Assembly (NCBI GenBank): GCA_934402395.1
Contig: CAKRTQ010000002.1
Coordinates: 62,001 to 126,000 of the forward strand
Direction of reading: 5' to 3'
From: an uncultured Eubacteriales bacterium
Lineage (GTDB): Bacteria; Bacillota; Clostridia; Oscillospirales; CAG-272
Length of the DNA: 64,000 nucleotides
The notes below the pieces were generated by a model. That model did not search any database. It was not told where the DNA came from and saw only the letters and a program-made list of their open reading frames with translations. This document shows positions 14,791-23,681 of the stretch, piece after piece. A program made the translations under genes and the position numbers. Position 1 is the stretch's first letter. Every line of letters begins with the position of its first letter.

Positions 14791-16838
14791 AAAAAGGCTT
14801 TTATCCTCACCTTGCCGCAGACGGCATACGCAAAAACAAACGGATGTATATTCCGTATATTCTCACCTGCATCGGCATGGTGATGATGTACTATATAGTC
14901 ACATTTTTGCAGTATTCGGAAGCTGTAATGGCGCTTCCCGGCGGCGAGACCATATCGGGAATGATGGGACTCGGCAGTTGGATCATTGCCGCATTTGCCG
15001 TTCTTTTTCTCTTCTACACGAATTCATTCCTCATCAGACGACGCAAAAAGGAATTCGGACTTTACAACATCCTCGGAATGGGAAAGAGAAACATCGGCTT
15101 TATTCTGTTCTTTGAAACTCTGATAATTGCCGCGATATCGCTGATTTCCGGGCTTGCGGCAGGGATACTTCTCTCAAAGCTTGCGGAGCTTGGGCTTGTT
15201 AGCGTAATGCGTGGCGGCGTCACCTATGATCTGACCGTATCTCCCATCGGGATCATCCTGACCGCCGGCATTTTCGGCATGATATTTCTTCTTCTCTACC
15301 TCAATTCGTTGTGGCAGATAAGAAAAAGCAGCGCAATATCGCTTATGAAGAGCGAAAACAGCGGTGAGCGTCCGCCGAGGGCCAATTGGTTTTTGGGAAT
15401 ACTCGGAGCAGTTATTCTCGCGGCGGCATATTACATTGCCGTGTCGATTCAAAGTCCGCTTTCCGCTATGGCGCTTTTCTTTGTTGCCGTTATAATGGTC
15501 ATTATCGCAACATATATGATAATGATCTCCGGATCGGTGCTCTTCTGCCGTATTCTGCAAAAGAGAAAGAATTACTATTACAAACCCGATCACTTCGTTT
15601 CGGTGTCGTCAATGGCATACCGTATGAAGCGCAACGGCGCGGGTCTTGCATCGATATGCATACTCGCAACGATGGTGCTTGTAATGATCTCATCAACCTC
15701 GTGCCTGTATTTCGGCGCCGAGGATTCACTTAACGAGCGCTTCCCGCGCAGTATAAACCTGACATATTATATGAACGGTCCGGACTCGCTCGGCAAAAAC
15801 AACATCGGTCCTCTGCGTGATGCAATATGCCGGACGACACGGGATGCACACGGTGAGGTAACGAATGCCGTAAGCTGGCGCAGCGTTTCAGTCACCGGAT
15901 TCCTTAACGGCACCGAAGTCGAAACCGACCGCAATGTTTTTTACGATGCCAGATGGGTCGGCGATGTCGAACACGTTTTCAACTTCTACTTTGTTCCGCT
16001 TTCCGATTACAACGACCTGACAGGGGCGGATGAAAAACTTGATGACGGCGAGGCTCTGCTCGCTCTTCACCGCACGACATACACAGCGGACACGCTGTCA
16101 TTCAGTCACGGCGAAAGCTACAGAATCAAAAAGCAGGTCCCGGTCTTCGCACACGGCGGAGATATATCAAGTGATATTACCGCTACGATTGCCGTGATCG
16201 TTCCCGATATCGCCAAAGCCGTCAGATCTCTTGAGTCATACAGTAAACTTGAACAATCAAACGTAAAGCTCAGCTCCCGCTGGCAGTATGCGTTCGATAC
16301 CGGCGGCGATGAGGACACGGAGAAAGAAGTATATCTTGCTGTAAGAGATGTGCTCTGCGGACCGGATTTTGAAAATGAATACGACATAAACTTACGCTTT
16401 GTCGAATGGCGCGCCGCCAACCGCGACGATTTTTACGCGACATACGGCGGTTTCTTCTATCTCGGCATAATTCTCAGCGTAGTATTCATATTTGCCGCCG
16501 TGCTGATGATATACTACAAACAGATATCCGAAGGGTATGAGGACCAGGCGCGATTCCGCATAATGCAGAATGTAGGCATGACAAAAAAGGAAATACGTAA
16601 AAGCATAAATTCCCAGCTGCTTACCGTGTTTTTCCTACCTCTTGTGCTTGCAGGGCTGCACCTCGGTTTTGCATTCCCTATGATAACCAAACTTCTCTGG
16701 CTGTTCAATTTCAGCAACGTGCGGCTGTTTGCCGCGATGACGCTCATAAGCTTTGCGGCATTTGCGCTTCTCTACACTTTTATATACCGCGCAACATCAA
16801 ACGCCTATTGCAAAATCGTAAGCGATGCGCGTGAATAA
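14787..16838 (+). CDS. bceB: Bce-type ABC transporter permease (FtsX fold)
   Basis: The 683-residue protein has ten predicted helices: one N-terminal, a group of three (about 50-165), a group around 200-245, then a ~220-residue external domain (about 310-530) and a C-terminal FtsX-type helix bundle. The large extracellular loop between helices 7 and 8 is the substrate-recognition hallmark of BceB. YNILGMGKRNIGFI near residue 92 is typical. Its start overlaps bceA by 4 bp (ATGA). Confidence 0.9.
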   Translation: MKKGFYPHLAADGIRKNKRMYIPYILTCIGMVMMYYIVTFLQYSEAVMALPGGETISGMMGLGSWIIAAFAVLFLFYTNSFLIRRRKKEFGLYNILGMGKRNIGFILFFETLIIAAISLISGLAAGILLSKLAELGLVSVMRGGVTYDLTVSPIGIILTAGIFGMIFLLLYLNSLWQIRKSSAISLMKSENSGERPPRANWFLGILGAVILAAAYYIAVSIQSPLSAMALFFVAVIMVIIATYMIMISGSVLFCRILQKRKNYYYKPDHFVSVSSMAYRMKRNGAGLASICILATMVLVMISSTSCLYFGAEDSLNERFPRSINLTYYMNGPDSLGKNNIGPLRDAICRTTRDAHGEVTNAVSWRSVSVTGFLNGTEVETDRNVFYDARWVGDVEHVFNFYFVPLSDYNDLTGADEKLDDGEALLALHRTTYTADTLSFSHGESYRIKKQVPVFAHGGDISSDITATIAVIVPDIAKAVRSLESYSKLEQSNVKLSSRWQYAFDTGGDEDTEKEVYLAVRDVLCGPDFENEYDINLRFVEWRAANRDDFYATYGGFFYLGIILSVVFIFAAVLMIYYKQISEGYEDQARFRIMQNVGMTKKEIRKSINSQLLTVFFLPLVLAGLHLGFAFPMITKLLWLFNFSNVRLFAAMTLISFAAFALLYTFIYRATSNAYCKIVSDARE

Positions 16839-17010
16839 GAAAATGAGACCTATGAAATTTCTTTCCGCATTGCGCAAAATAATGTCCAAAACCGTTTTCG
16901 GCTTCGGACTTACAATAATAGGCATTCTTGCCATACCTGCCGGCATTTTTGTCGGAATAATCATTATGATATGGTCGCTGATAGACCGCATAATGAATGC
17001 GCTTGAATAA
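16825..17010 (+). CDS. Small single-TM protein at the end of the bce operon
   Basis: A 61-residue ORF starts inside the last codons of bceB and has a basic N-terminus followed by a hydrophobic helix (about 24-52). Its stop lies at the base of the terminator hairpin. No clear ribosome site is seen; ATGs at 16843 and 16852 are alternative starts. Overlap with bceB suggests translational coupling. No family recognised; a regulatory micro-protein of the transporter is only a guess. Confidence 0.55.
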   Translation: MRVNKKMRPMKFLSALRKIMSKTVFGFGLTIIGILAIPAGIFVGIIIMIWSLIDRIMNALE

Positions 17011-17054
17011 ACTGTTCCCGGCAGACCATAATGGCCCGCCGGGAACAGTTTATT
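17006..17054. terminator. Bidirectional terminator between bce operon and lacI-type gene
   Basis: Perfect 17-bp arms AATAAACTGTTCCCGGC (17006-17022) and complement (17038-17054). It overlaps the stop codons of both convergent genes. Confidence 0.85.
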
Positions 17055-18069
17055 CTGCTGCCGGGGAAGCGGTGCTCTCAAACACCTTGAGCGTCGGACA
17101 AAGCCGTACGCTCTGATATGAAACAGTAGGTTCACCATCCATTCTTTTGTGAAGCAAAACAGCGGCAAGTTCGCCAATATCCCCTGTCGGACTGTCAACG
17201 CTCGTAAGCGCCGGCCACATGAATTTTGATGTCGGATTTGCGTCTATTCCTATTACCGAAATATCCTCCGGGATACGCAGCCCCGCTTCGCGGATGGCTC
17301 GCATAGCGCCATATGCAATATTGTCATATGCCGCAAATACGGCGGTAGGCGGCTCACTGACTGCAAGAAGCCGGCGCATTCCACGATACCCACATTCTTC
17401 AAAGCGTTCGTCAAGGCAAACAACGTACTCATCCGGTAGCGAAAGACCGTGTTCATGCATAGTCGAAATAAAGCTCGACATTCGCAAATCTGTATTATGC
17501 TCGCCGATAAATGCTATACGACGGTGTCCCAGCTCTATAAGATGATTCACCGCAAGCACGGCGCCCATTGTATGGTTTATACCTATGCTGTCGCAGAAGT
17601 CAATATTGTCTCCGGTACACACAAGCATGAACGGTGTACGCACATGCGTCACCAGACGACGTATATCGCGTATATGCGAACTGTTTTCGGTAAGCAAAAA
17701 TATCCCCGAAACACCGTCCTGCAAAAAGAAATCCACTGCTTCAAGCTCACGGCGCTTATCAAAATCGGTAAGGGTAATGACCGGGCGGTAACCATCGGCA
17801 CGCATTTTTTCACAAAAAACATGCTGAATTTCGTTGTAATACTTGCTTGCAAGCTCCGGAAATATAACACCTACCGTCTTCTGCGTAACATCGGCTGCGG
17901 CCGCCTGTGCCGCCTTGGAAGGTATCGGTACATTATAGCCGACCTGCTTCGCCAGTTCGCGAATGCGTATCGTTGTCTGCTCGTTTATATCATTGCTGCC
18001 GCGAAGAGCCTTTGATACCGTTGAAACGTTTACACCCGCCAAAGCGGCTATATCCTTAAGTGTTGCCAT
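17050..18069 (-). CDS. LacI family transcriptional regulator of the sugar locus
   Basis: A 339-residue repressor. The N-terminal HTH and hinge read TLKDIAALAGVNVSTVSKAL (residues 3-22), followed by a periplasmic-binding-type effector domain (about 65-330). It has its own promoter, with a TTTCGAAAA-type palindrome just downstream of the -10. The same 13-bp sequence is found at 32655, in the divergent promoter region of the large sugar operon that ends next to this gene. Autoregulation and control of that operon are therefore the best reading. Effector unknown. Confidence 0.92.
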   Translation of the reverse strand: MATLKDIAALAGVNVSTVSKALRGSNDINEQTTIRIRELAKQVGYNVPIPSKAAQAAAADVTQKTVGVIFPELASKYYNEIQHVFCEKMRADGYRPVITLTDFDKRRELEAVDFFLQDGVSGIFLLTENSSHIRDIRRLVTHVRTPFMLVCTGDNIDFCDSIGINHTMGAVLAVNHLIELGHRRIAFIGEHNTDLRMSSFISTMHEHGLSLPDEYVVCLDERFEECGYRGMRRLLAVSEPPTAVFAAYDNIAYGAMRAIREAGLRIPEDISVIGIDANPTSKFMWPALTSVDSPTGDIGELAAVLLHKRMDGEPTVSYQSVRLCPTLKVFESTASPAAE

Positions 18070-18079
18070 GGTGTCCTCT

Positions 18080-18092
18080 TATTTTCGAAACT
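18080..18092. promoter_or_regulatory. Candidate LacI-family operator at the lacI promoter
   Basis: AGTTTCGAAAATA on the minus strand, centred on CG, immediately downstream of the -10 element. It is identical over 13 bp to 32655-32667. Confidence 0.75.
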
Positions 18093-18100
18093 TTTTACTT

Positions 18101-18129
18101 ATTATATCACAAAAAACATCGGTTGTCAA
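18101..18129 (-). promoter_or_regulatory. SigA-type promoter of the lacI-type gene
   Basis: On the minus strand: TTGACA (18129-18124), 17-bp spacer ending in TGTGA, TATAAT (18106-18101). Confidence 0.88.
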
Positions 18130-18152
18130 AAAGAAGAGCGCACCTTCCGCGT

Positions 18153-18839
18153 TTATTTTTCCTTTATAAGCTCCAAAAGTGTGCGATCGCCGAAGGTATT
18201 CTTCCAGTCTATTGCAAAACCGATAATGGATGTATCGGTGGTCGTATGCTGAACGAGCTTTCTCATGACATCCGCGCTAACAGTTGCCGAGTCGGCACCC
18301 GCAAGAGCGCAATCAAGCACCTCGCGCGCGGTCTTAAAGCTGGCGGCAAGTATTTCGGTACTGCTTTCCGATGCGGCAAGCAGCTCTGCGATCTCGGCAA
18401 CTGTTCCGATGCCGTCGGCACCGATGTTCTCAAGGCGGCTGACATACGGTGCAACGTATGCCACTCCCGCTTCTGATGCAAGCAGTGCCTGATTGGCGCT
18501 GAGTACTGCTGTCATCGTTATACCTATGCCCTCCCCGGCTAGCTCGCGCGCTGCGCGAAGACCATCGTGTGTTGCGGGGATCTTTACAAATGTATTGTCA
18601 CCGAGCAGGGCAACTATCGCATACGCCTCCTCAATCATCATATCCCACGCGGTCTCGGTAACCTGAACGTGGAGTTCTTTATCTTTTCCTATGATATCTC
18701 TGATCTTTTTAAGGTGAGCGACTATATCGCCACCCTCACGCGAAAGTATTGTGGGATTGGTGGTCACGCCGCAGACAGGAAAATAATCGTTGAAATATTT
18801 TATATCGGTAAGATTTGCGGTATCAAGAATGAGTCTCAT
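18153..18839 (-). CDS. Transaldolase-family protein (fructose-6-phosphate aldolase type)
   Basis: At 228 residues it has the short TalC/FSA size (classical transaldolases exceed 300). TTNPTIL (about 26-32) and the Schiff-base Lys in FVKIPAT (about 80-86) are present. It can be a true transaldolase or an aldolase that cleaves a sugar phosphate to a C3 ketone and an aldose phosphate. It is the last metabolic gene of the sugar operon and overlaps the YjbQ-like gene by 4 bp. Substrate unknown. Confidence 0.88.
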   Translation of the reverse strand: MRLILDTANLTDIKYFNDYFPVCGVTTNPTILSREGGDIVAHLKKIRDIIGKDKELHVQVTETAWDMMIEEAYAIVALLGDNTFVKIPATHDGLRAARELAGEGIGITMTAVLSANQALLASEAGVAYVAPYVSRLENIGADGIGTVAEIAELLAASESSTEILAASFKTAREVLDCALAGADSATVSADVMRKLVQHTTTDTSIIGFAIDWKNTFGDRTLLELIKEK

Positions 18840-19468
18840 TTCGATTCCCTTCCTTTGAGCTGAAGATCATAATGGATGTCGTAAGCTTTTTCCTCATCCG
18901 TGAACTTGTGCAAGGTATTTATGACTTCCCCATTCTTCCACTTGCGGTCACCCACATCCTCAGTCGTACCCATTACCGTCACATTGAGCTGACGGCGGCG
19001 TGCACGGACCTGATCCCAGTCGATAAAGTAAACGTGTGCAAATTCTCCGCCGTCAAGAACGCCGTCCTTTATGGTCATGGTCTCGCTCCTACCGAAAAAT
19101 ACCGAGCGGAGGTGCCCGTCGGTGTTCATGCTCGTGAAATCGCCGGGCTCGTCAACGTATCTGCCGAACTGAGAATGAATCGGACCGGGATGGCGGTACT
19201 GATGCTCCTCACGGAAGTCCGGCACGAGCCTGCGCATGATATCAAGTAGGTCATGCTGAAGGTATTCGAGATCAAAACTGTCGATATCGTGAGAGCACTC
19301 CTGCACCATGACCGAGCAGGTGGTGTGGTGAGAAGCTATGCAGACAGTGCCATTCTTCACCCCGGACTGCTCTACGATCTCGCGGATCTCCTTTGACACA
19401 TCGTGAAAGGTGGGTACCCACCCGCGCGACTGAAGCTCAAGCTCCTTCTGATATACTTTGAATTCCAT
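18836..19468 (-). CDS. YjbQ family (UPF0047) protein
   Basis: The 210-residue protein shows YjbQ landmarks: ASHHTTCSVMVQE (about 45-57), NTDGHLRSVFFG (about 115-126) and the C-terminal RRRQLNVTVMG (about 157-167). It is about 70 residues longer than the usual ~140, mainly from a mid-protein insertion (DFREEHQYRHPG) and a C-terminal tail. YjbQ proteins have been linked to weak thiamin-phosphate synthase activity, but their real role is unclear. Placement between sugar-phosphate enzymes argues for a role in carbohydrate metabolism. Confidence 0.85.
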   Translation of the reverse strand: MEFKVYQKELELQSRGWVPTFHDVSKEIREIVEQSGVKNGTVCIASHHTTCSVMVQECSHDIDSFDLEYLQHDLLDIMRRLVPDFREEHQYRHPGPIHSQFGRYVDEPGDFTSMNTDGHLRSVFFGRSETMTIKDGVLDGGEFAHVYFIDWDQVRARRRQLNVTVMGTTEDVGDRKWKNGEVINTLHKFTDEEKAYDIHYDLQLKGRESK

Positions 19469-19504
19469 TATTTTATTTTTCCTTTCCTGTGCCTTCCGGC
19501 GAAT

Positions 19505-20107
19505 TTATTTACTGTTAAGACGTTTGCCCACCGCACCGTTGGGGTGTATTATGGCAAATTCGCGGCTGCTGTAATCAAGCCGTTCGATAAGCGCTGACGA
19601 AAGTGCGTCAAAGACCGCCGAGGTGACGGCAAAACTCGTCGTTCCCTGACAGTTGTCACGGTCGCATTCGCGCGTGACAGCAATCCTGAGGATGATGTCC
19701 GAGAGTCTGCCGAGTGTTGAGTCTGGCTTTTCGGTCACAAGAATAACAGACGCGCCCTTGGCGCGGCATATTTGGGCTATCGGCACAAGCTCATCGGTTT
19801 CACCGCCGCGCGATGCAAGCATCATTACGTCTCCGGAACAGATATATCCCAATCCGCCATGAACAGCCTCGGACGGAGCCAGAAAACGCGCAGGGCGTTC
19901 TATGCAGCAGCAGAGATGCGCAAAGTGGCGGCAGGCTATGCCTGAGTGACCGCACCCGGACGCCGCAATACGTTCGGCAGAAGCAAGCACCGAAACTGCC
20001 TTTTCGAATTCATCGCGATCGAGCACCCCGGCGGTCGCACGCAGCGACTCCGCCTCAGTCTCAAATGCGGCGTATGCCGCGTCAAGCATTTTATCAGTTC
20101 CGCTCAT
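19505..20107 (-). CDS. SIS-domain sugar-phosphate isomerase (KpsF/GutQ-like)
   Basis: The 200-residue product is one SIS domain: ASGCGHSGIACRHFAHL (about 45-61) is the sugar-phosphate loop, and the C-terminus HPNGAVGKRL matches the HPGGALGRRL signature of arabinose-5-phosphate isomerases. The CBS pair of KdsD is absent, as in short KpsF homologues. I chose the ATG at 20107 because it overlaps the upstream stop as ATGA. Likely a ketose/aldose phosphate isomerase; substrate not determined. Confidence 0.85.
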   Translation of the reverse strand: MSGTDKMLDAAYAAFETEAESLRATAGVLDRDEFEKAVSVLASAERIAASGCGHSGIACRHFAHLCCCIERPARFLAPSEAVHGGLGYICSGDVMMLASRGGETDELVPIAQICRAKGASVILVTEKPDSTLGRLSDIILRIAVTRECDRDNCQGTTSFAVTSAVFDALSSALIERLDYSSREFAIIHPNGAVGKRLNSK

Positions 20108-20808
20108 TCCGCGTGCACCTCGTCCCATACACTCCTGAGCGTTGACAGCATCGCGCGTGCCGCCGCCTCGGGATCCTTCGCCTTCATGACTCCGCTCGTA
20201 CAGCCGGTCGCAAGAGCGCCTGCGCGAATGACGTTCGCAACATCGTCTGGCTTGGATATTCCCGCCCCCTGAAGCACCATAATGCCCGGGTCGATGCGGC
20301 GCACAGCTTCGATGGTATCCTTAACATAGCCCATATCGCTCGCAACACCGGTACCGATAAGTTCTGTCGGCTCGGCAACGATAAGATTTGGAGACAGCTT
20401 TGCCACCGCTTCGATCTCGGCAACACTGTCGGCACATACGATAGTAGCAAGTCCCACATCATCGGCACGTGCAATGGTCTTTTCTATCTCTCCGAGCGTC
20501 AGCTTTTTCTCAGCATGGTTGAGCATAACGCCGACAGCTCCCGCATCCTTCACAGCTTCGGGCAGGACCGAACCGAGCCCGCGCCCAGGCGTGAGACTGT
20601 CCATATGCTGCGCGTATACGTGAATGTGTTTGGTGTTCTCAGCGATCATACGTATATCGGCATACTGCGGAGTGACGATCACGTCAAGGTCGAATTCTTC
20701 CGCAATGCGGTCAATCTCAAGAGCCAACCGAAGCATACGCTCGCCCCACATAAAGCACTTGGGACCTATCTCAAAAAACGGAGCCCTTATTTTGTACTTT
20801 TTATACAT
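20104..20808 (-). CDS. Triosephosphate-isomerase-like protein
   Basis: At 234 residues it resembles the short, archaeal-type TIM. NHAEKK (about 96) aligns with the catalytic-His loop, and AEPTELIGTG (about 143-152) with the catalytic Glu and phosphate loop 6. GAGISKPDDV and TGCTSGVM complete the phosphate site. A non-canonical TIM in a sugar operon suggests isomerisation of a tetrose or triose phosphate, as seen for TIM paralogues in erythritol catabolism (family knowledge, applied here by inference). Confidence 0.85.
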   Translation of the reverse strand: MYKKYKIRAPFFEIGPKCFMWGERMLRLALEIDRIAEEFDLDVIVTPQYADIRMIAENTKHIHVYAQHMDSLTPGRGLGSVLPEAVKDAGAVGVMLNHAEKKLTLGEIEKTIARADDVGLATIVCADSVAEIEAVAKLSPNLIVAEPTELIGTGVASDMGYVKDTIEAVRRIDPGIMVLQGAGISKPDDVANVIRAGALATGCTSGVMKAKDPEAAARAMLSTLRSVWDEVHAE

Positions 20809-20820
20809 TTGTTTTCCGCC

Positions 20821-22173
20821 TTACATTTCAAAAACTTCTATATCGAGTATGCGACAGAGATCACGTATCGCGGCACGATTATCACCAAAAGTTATAATAT
20901 AATGCTGGCAGGCAACGTGATCGGCAAAATTCGGAACGTCGCAAAGCTCTATTTCAAGCGCCGAAAGCTGCGGCGCCGGCTGCGCCCAGCCGCATTCCTC
21001 CCACTTGGGCGGTTTTTTACCCTCGCCGAGCAACATATGCATCACATATTTTCCGTTTGAATACACAAGCCGCGACATGGTGAGTGTTCCAGTCTTTACG
21101 GGAGAAACATTGAGAATGCCCTCGCTCAGCAGTCCGAACGCCGCCGGAAGAACAGTGTATGTATCACCGTCTACCATATCGGCGGCAATGAAATCCGGAA
21201 CGCCCGCAAGTACACTGTGTTCAAAGAATTCATAAAATTCAAGATACCCTGCCCGCTGTCCTGTCAACTTGTGCATCATAAGCTGAGTGACAGCCCCCAG
21301 AGAGTCGTTTTCGGGTATCGTTGTATAGCCATCCTCGGACAACAGCATGAATATCGGCGCAGGCGGAAAGCCGCACAACTTTTTCATTCCGTCAACATCC
21401 TTCAACGAGATCGAATGATAGTTTTTCTCTTTTGCAATTGATGCCGCAGCAAGGTAATATCCCGCCGCCTTTCTCATCGTCTCAGGGTTCGCTGGCTTTA
21501 GAAAATGCCACTTTTTTATACGTTTTTCGACCACAGCGTCAACTTCCGCGGCATTAAGCGCACGGTATCTTTCTTCAAGTTCAAGAAGCTCAAATGTCTC
21601 GATCTCAACACCAGTCTGCCTTTTAAGGGAAAGACCGTCGTAGAGCGTGCCGTAGAGATTCATATCGCGGTATCCCGCCATGCCTACCTTTTCGGAAAGA
21701 AGCTCCCCGACAACGACAGCGGCGCGGCAGAAGGACGCGACCTCTGCGGAACGTGTTTTCATGCCTATTATATCGTAAACGTATCTGAAACGATAGCCGA
21801 GCCCCTCAAACGTTGCGCGAAGACCAGCTGTACCCGCCTGATCCGCAGTAGTGACGAGCCTGCCGTCCTCATACCAGCCGCAAAGCCCCCAAAGCACCAT
21901 CGGAAGCTCACGATAATGCTCGGTGATCTTCACAACTGCATGGGTGGGTATCCACCCCGCAACGCAAAGCACAAGTGCGTCAAAACGCTCCTTCCCGAGA
22001 GCCTCAAGTGCCTCGCCGATCTGTTTTTCCTCCGGGTCATCGGCAACAGGGTAGACTTTTACAAGCTCAAGCCCCTCGCCCTCAAGCGCTGCCGCTGCCG
22101 CAGCGCACTTTCTTATAACAACATCGACCGGAGTATTTATTTCTCCGAATCCCACGAATCCGATCCTGCTCAT
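20821..22173 (-). CDS. L-fucose/L-arabinose isomerase-like protein
   Basis: The 450-residue protein has the N-terminal FucI/AraA-type Rossmann domains (VGFGEINTP, ALVLCVAGWIPTHAVV) and a C-terminal catalytic half (about 260-450). It belongs to the L-fucose isomerase-like superfamily (COG2407 type). Substrates in this group vary widely. Adjacent FGGY kinase (18 bp upstream) and TIM-like isomerase (12 bp downstream) suggest it makes the ketose that the kinase phosphorylates. Confidence 0.82.
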   Translation of the reverse strand: MSRIGFVGFGEINTPVDVVIRKCAAAAAALEGEGLELVKVYPVADDPEEKQIGEALEALGKERFDALVLCVAGWIPTHAVVKITEHYRELPMVLWGLCGWYEDGRLVTTADQAGTAGLRATFEGLGYRFRYVYDIIGMKTRSAEVASFCRAAVVVGELLSEKVGMAGYRDMNLYGTLYDGLSLKRQTGVEIETFELLELEERYRALNAAEVDAVVEKRIKKWHFLKPANPETMRKAAGYYLAAASIAKEKNYHSISLKDVDGMKKLCGFPPAPIFMLLSEDGYTTIPENDSLGAVTQLMMHKLTGQRAGYLEFYEFFEHSVLAGVPDFIAADMVDGDTYTVLPAAFGLLSEGILNVSPVKTGTLTMSRLVYSNGKYVMHMLLGEGKKPPKWEECGWAQPAPQLSALEIELCDVPNFADHVACQHYIITFGDNRAAIRDLCRILDIEVFEM

Positions 22174-22191
22174 TTTTGTACCTTCCCTTGA

Positions 22192-23616
22192 TTATTTGTT
22201 GATAACACCGTCAAGCTCACAAAAACGGCGGTAAGCCGCCGAATAATCCGCGCCGGACGGGGAATACTTCCCTTTTATTTTCACTGCAGCGCGTGATGCC
22301 TCCGCCGCATTTTTGTAAAGCCCTATACCCACGGCGGCAAGCAATGCCGAACCGAGGCACGCGGTCTCCGATTCCTCAAGCGTGCAAAGCTCTTTGCCGG
22401 TCACATCCGCCTTTATCTGAACCCACAGCCGGCTGGAAGCACCGCCGCCGGTTATGCGGATACCGTCTGCATCTATATTCACGTATTCAAGCTCTTCGCG
22501 CAGCGTGAAAGCGACCGCCTCCATTATAGCGCGTGCAAAATGCGCCCTTGTGTGCGCAAGGCGGACGCCCGAAAATTCGGCTCCTACCAACGGATTATAC
22601 TTCGGCATAGACGATCCGCAGAAATACGGCAGCACGGTAAGCCCGTCACACCCCGGCGCGACCTTTTCGGCTTCCGCGTCAAGCTCACGGAACGAAAGCT
22701 CTTTTGCAAAGTTGTTTCGGAACCACTTGAGTGACATTCCTGCAGTCGCCAACCAGAGAAGCAGGCAGTACTTTCCGTCTGTGTGCAGGTGACAAGGAAC
22801 TATGCTGTCCGTTCTGTACGGCGGGATGCTGTCCGTGACCGCGCACACGGCGAGTGCCGTGCCGGTCATCTCACTTACCTCACCGGTGTCGGTGACACCA
22901 ACGCCGACCGCACCTGCGATCTGGTCGAGCGCACCGCACACAACAGATATGCCGTCGTATTTTCCCACCTTCTCCGCAGTGCGCAGCACACGCGGGAGTT
23001 TTTTTTCATCGGCACCGATAAAGTCAAGCATTTCACGCCAGAAACAACGCTCTCTTATATCAAAATAAACCGAGGACGACTGTATTGTCGGCTCGGTGAC
23101 AAATTCACCGGTAAGTCTGAAGAGTATAAAGTCTTCAAGAAGGAATATCTTTTCGGTTTTTGCCCACACATCGGGGCGGTTATACCTGAACCACAGCAAC
23201 TTTGATGCGGGCCATGACGCCGTTATCTCGGGCTGTCCCGTGACCTCATAGACCGTTTTTTTGCCGAAGTGGGCTTCTATCTGCGCCGCCTCGTCCGCAG
23301 CACGGTTATCGAGCCATACAACGGCGGGATAAAGCGGTCTCCCCGCTCCGTCGGCAAGTATCAGAGTCTCGCCCTGAGTATCCACTGCAAGCGCGTGCGG
23401 CTTGCCACATTCGCGCGACAGCTCGTCTATTGCCTCGCGGCACATTTCAATGTATTTTTCGGGATCGAATTCGACATATCCCGTCAATGGGTCGGTGTCG
23501 AGCACATAGTCCTTGGTCACAACGCCGAGGCGTTTGCCGCTGCCGTCAAACACGGCAGCCTTGAGTGAGGTCGTACCTATGTCGATCCCCATAAGTCTGT
23601 ATTCAACCAAATTCAT
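22192..23616 (-). CDS. FGGY family carbohydrate kinase
   Basis: The 474-residue kinase has the N-terminal phosphate loop MGIDIGTTSLKAAVFD (about 9-24), WLDNRA (about 105), ALDQIAGAVGVG (about 228, catalytic Asp) and the C-terminal RITGGGASSRLWVQIKAD (about 386-403). It is most like xylulokinases in length and motifs. The ATG at 23616 is uncertain; the one encoding MGID eight codons later is an alternative. It is the first cytoplasmic enzyme gene after an intra-operon hairpin at 23635. Confidence 0.9.
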   Translation of the reverse strand: MNLVEYRLMGIDIGTTSLKAAVFDGSGKRLGVVTKDYVLDTDPLTGYVEFDPEKYIEMCREAIDELSRECGKPHALAVDTQGETLILADGAGRPLYPAVVWLDNRAADEAAQIEAHFGKKTVYEVTGQPEITASWPASKLLWFRYNRPDVWAKTEKIFLLEDFILFRLTGEFVTEPTIQSSSVYFDIRERCFWREMLDFIGADEKKLPRVLRTAEKVGKYDGISVVCGALDQIAGAVGVGVTDTGEVSEMTGTALAVCAVTDSIPPYRTDSIVPCHLHTDGKYCLLLWLATAGMSLKWFRNNFAKELSFRELDAEAEKVAPGCDGLTVLPYFCGSSMPKYNPLVGAEFSGVRLAHTRAHFARAIMEAVAFTLREELEYVNIDADGIRITGGGASSRLWVQIKADVTGKELCTLEESETACLGSALLAAVGIGLYKNAAEASRAAVKIKGKYSPSGADYSAAYRRFCELDGVINK

Positions 23617-23634
23617 TTTTACATAATTACACCG

Positions 23635-23667
23635 GGGGCTGAAAAAACATTGCGTTTTTACAGCCCC
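23635..23667. terminator. Intra-operon hairpin of the GGGGCTG family
   Basis: GGGGCTG-A6-C pairs with G-T5-ACAGCCCC with one mismatch. It fills the 65-bp gap between the CBM9-like gene and the kinase gene, so it may reduce read-through from extracellular to cytoplasmic functions. Sister element at 11980. Confidence 0.65.
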
Positions 23668-23681
23668 GCATTTTGCGACCG

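Noticed and set aside
18153..22173. Sulfoquinovose transaldolase pathway, because an isomerase of this superfamily and a transaldolase co-occur
   Set aside because: FGGY kinase, TIM-like, SIS and YjbQ genes are not part of that pathway, and no sulfoquinovosidase or sulfolactaldehyde enzyme is seen. Kept only as a remote option.
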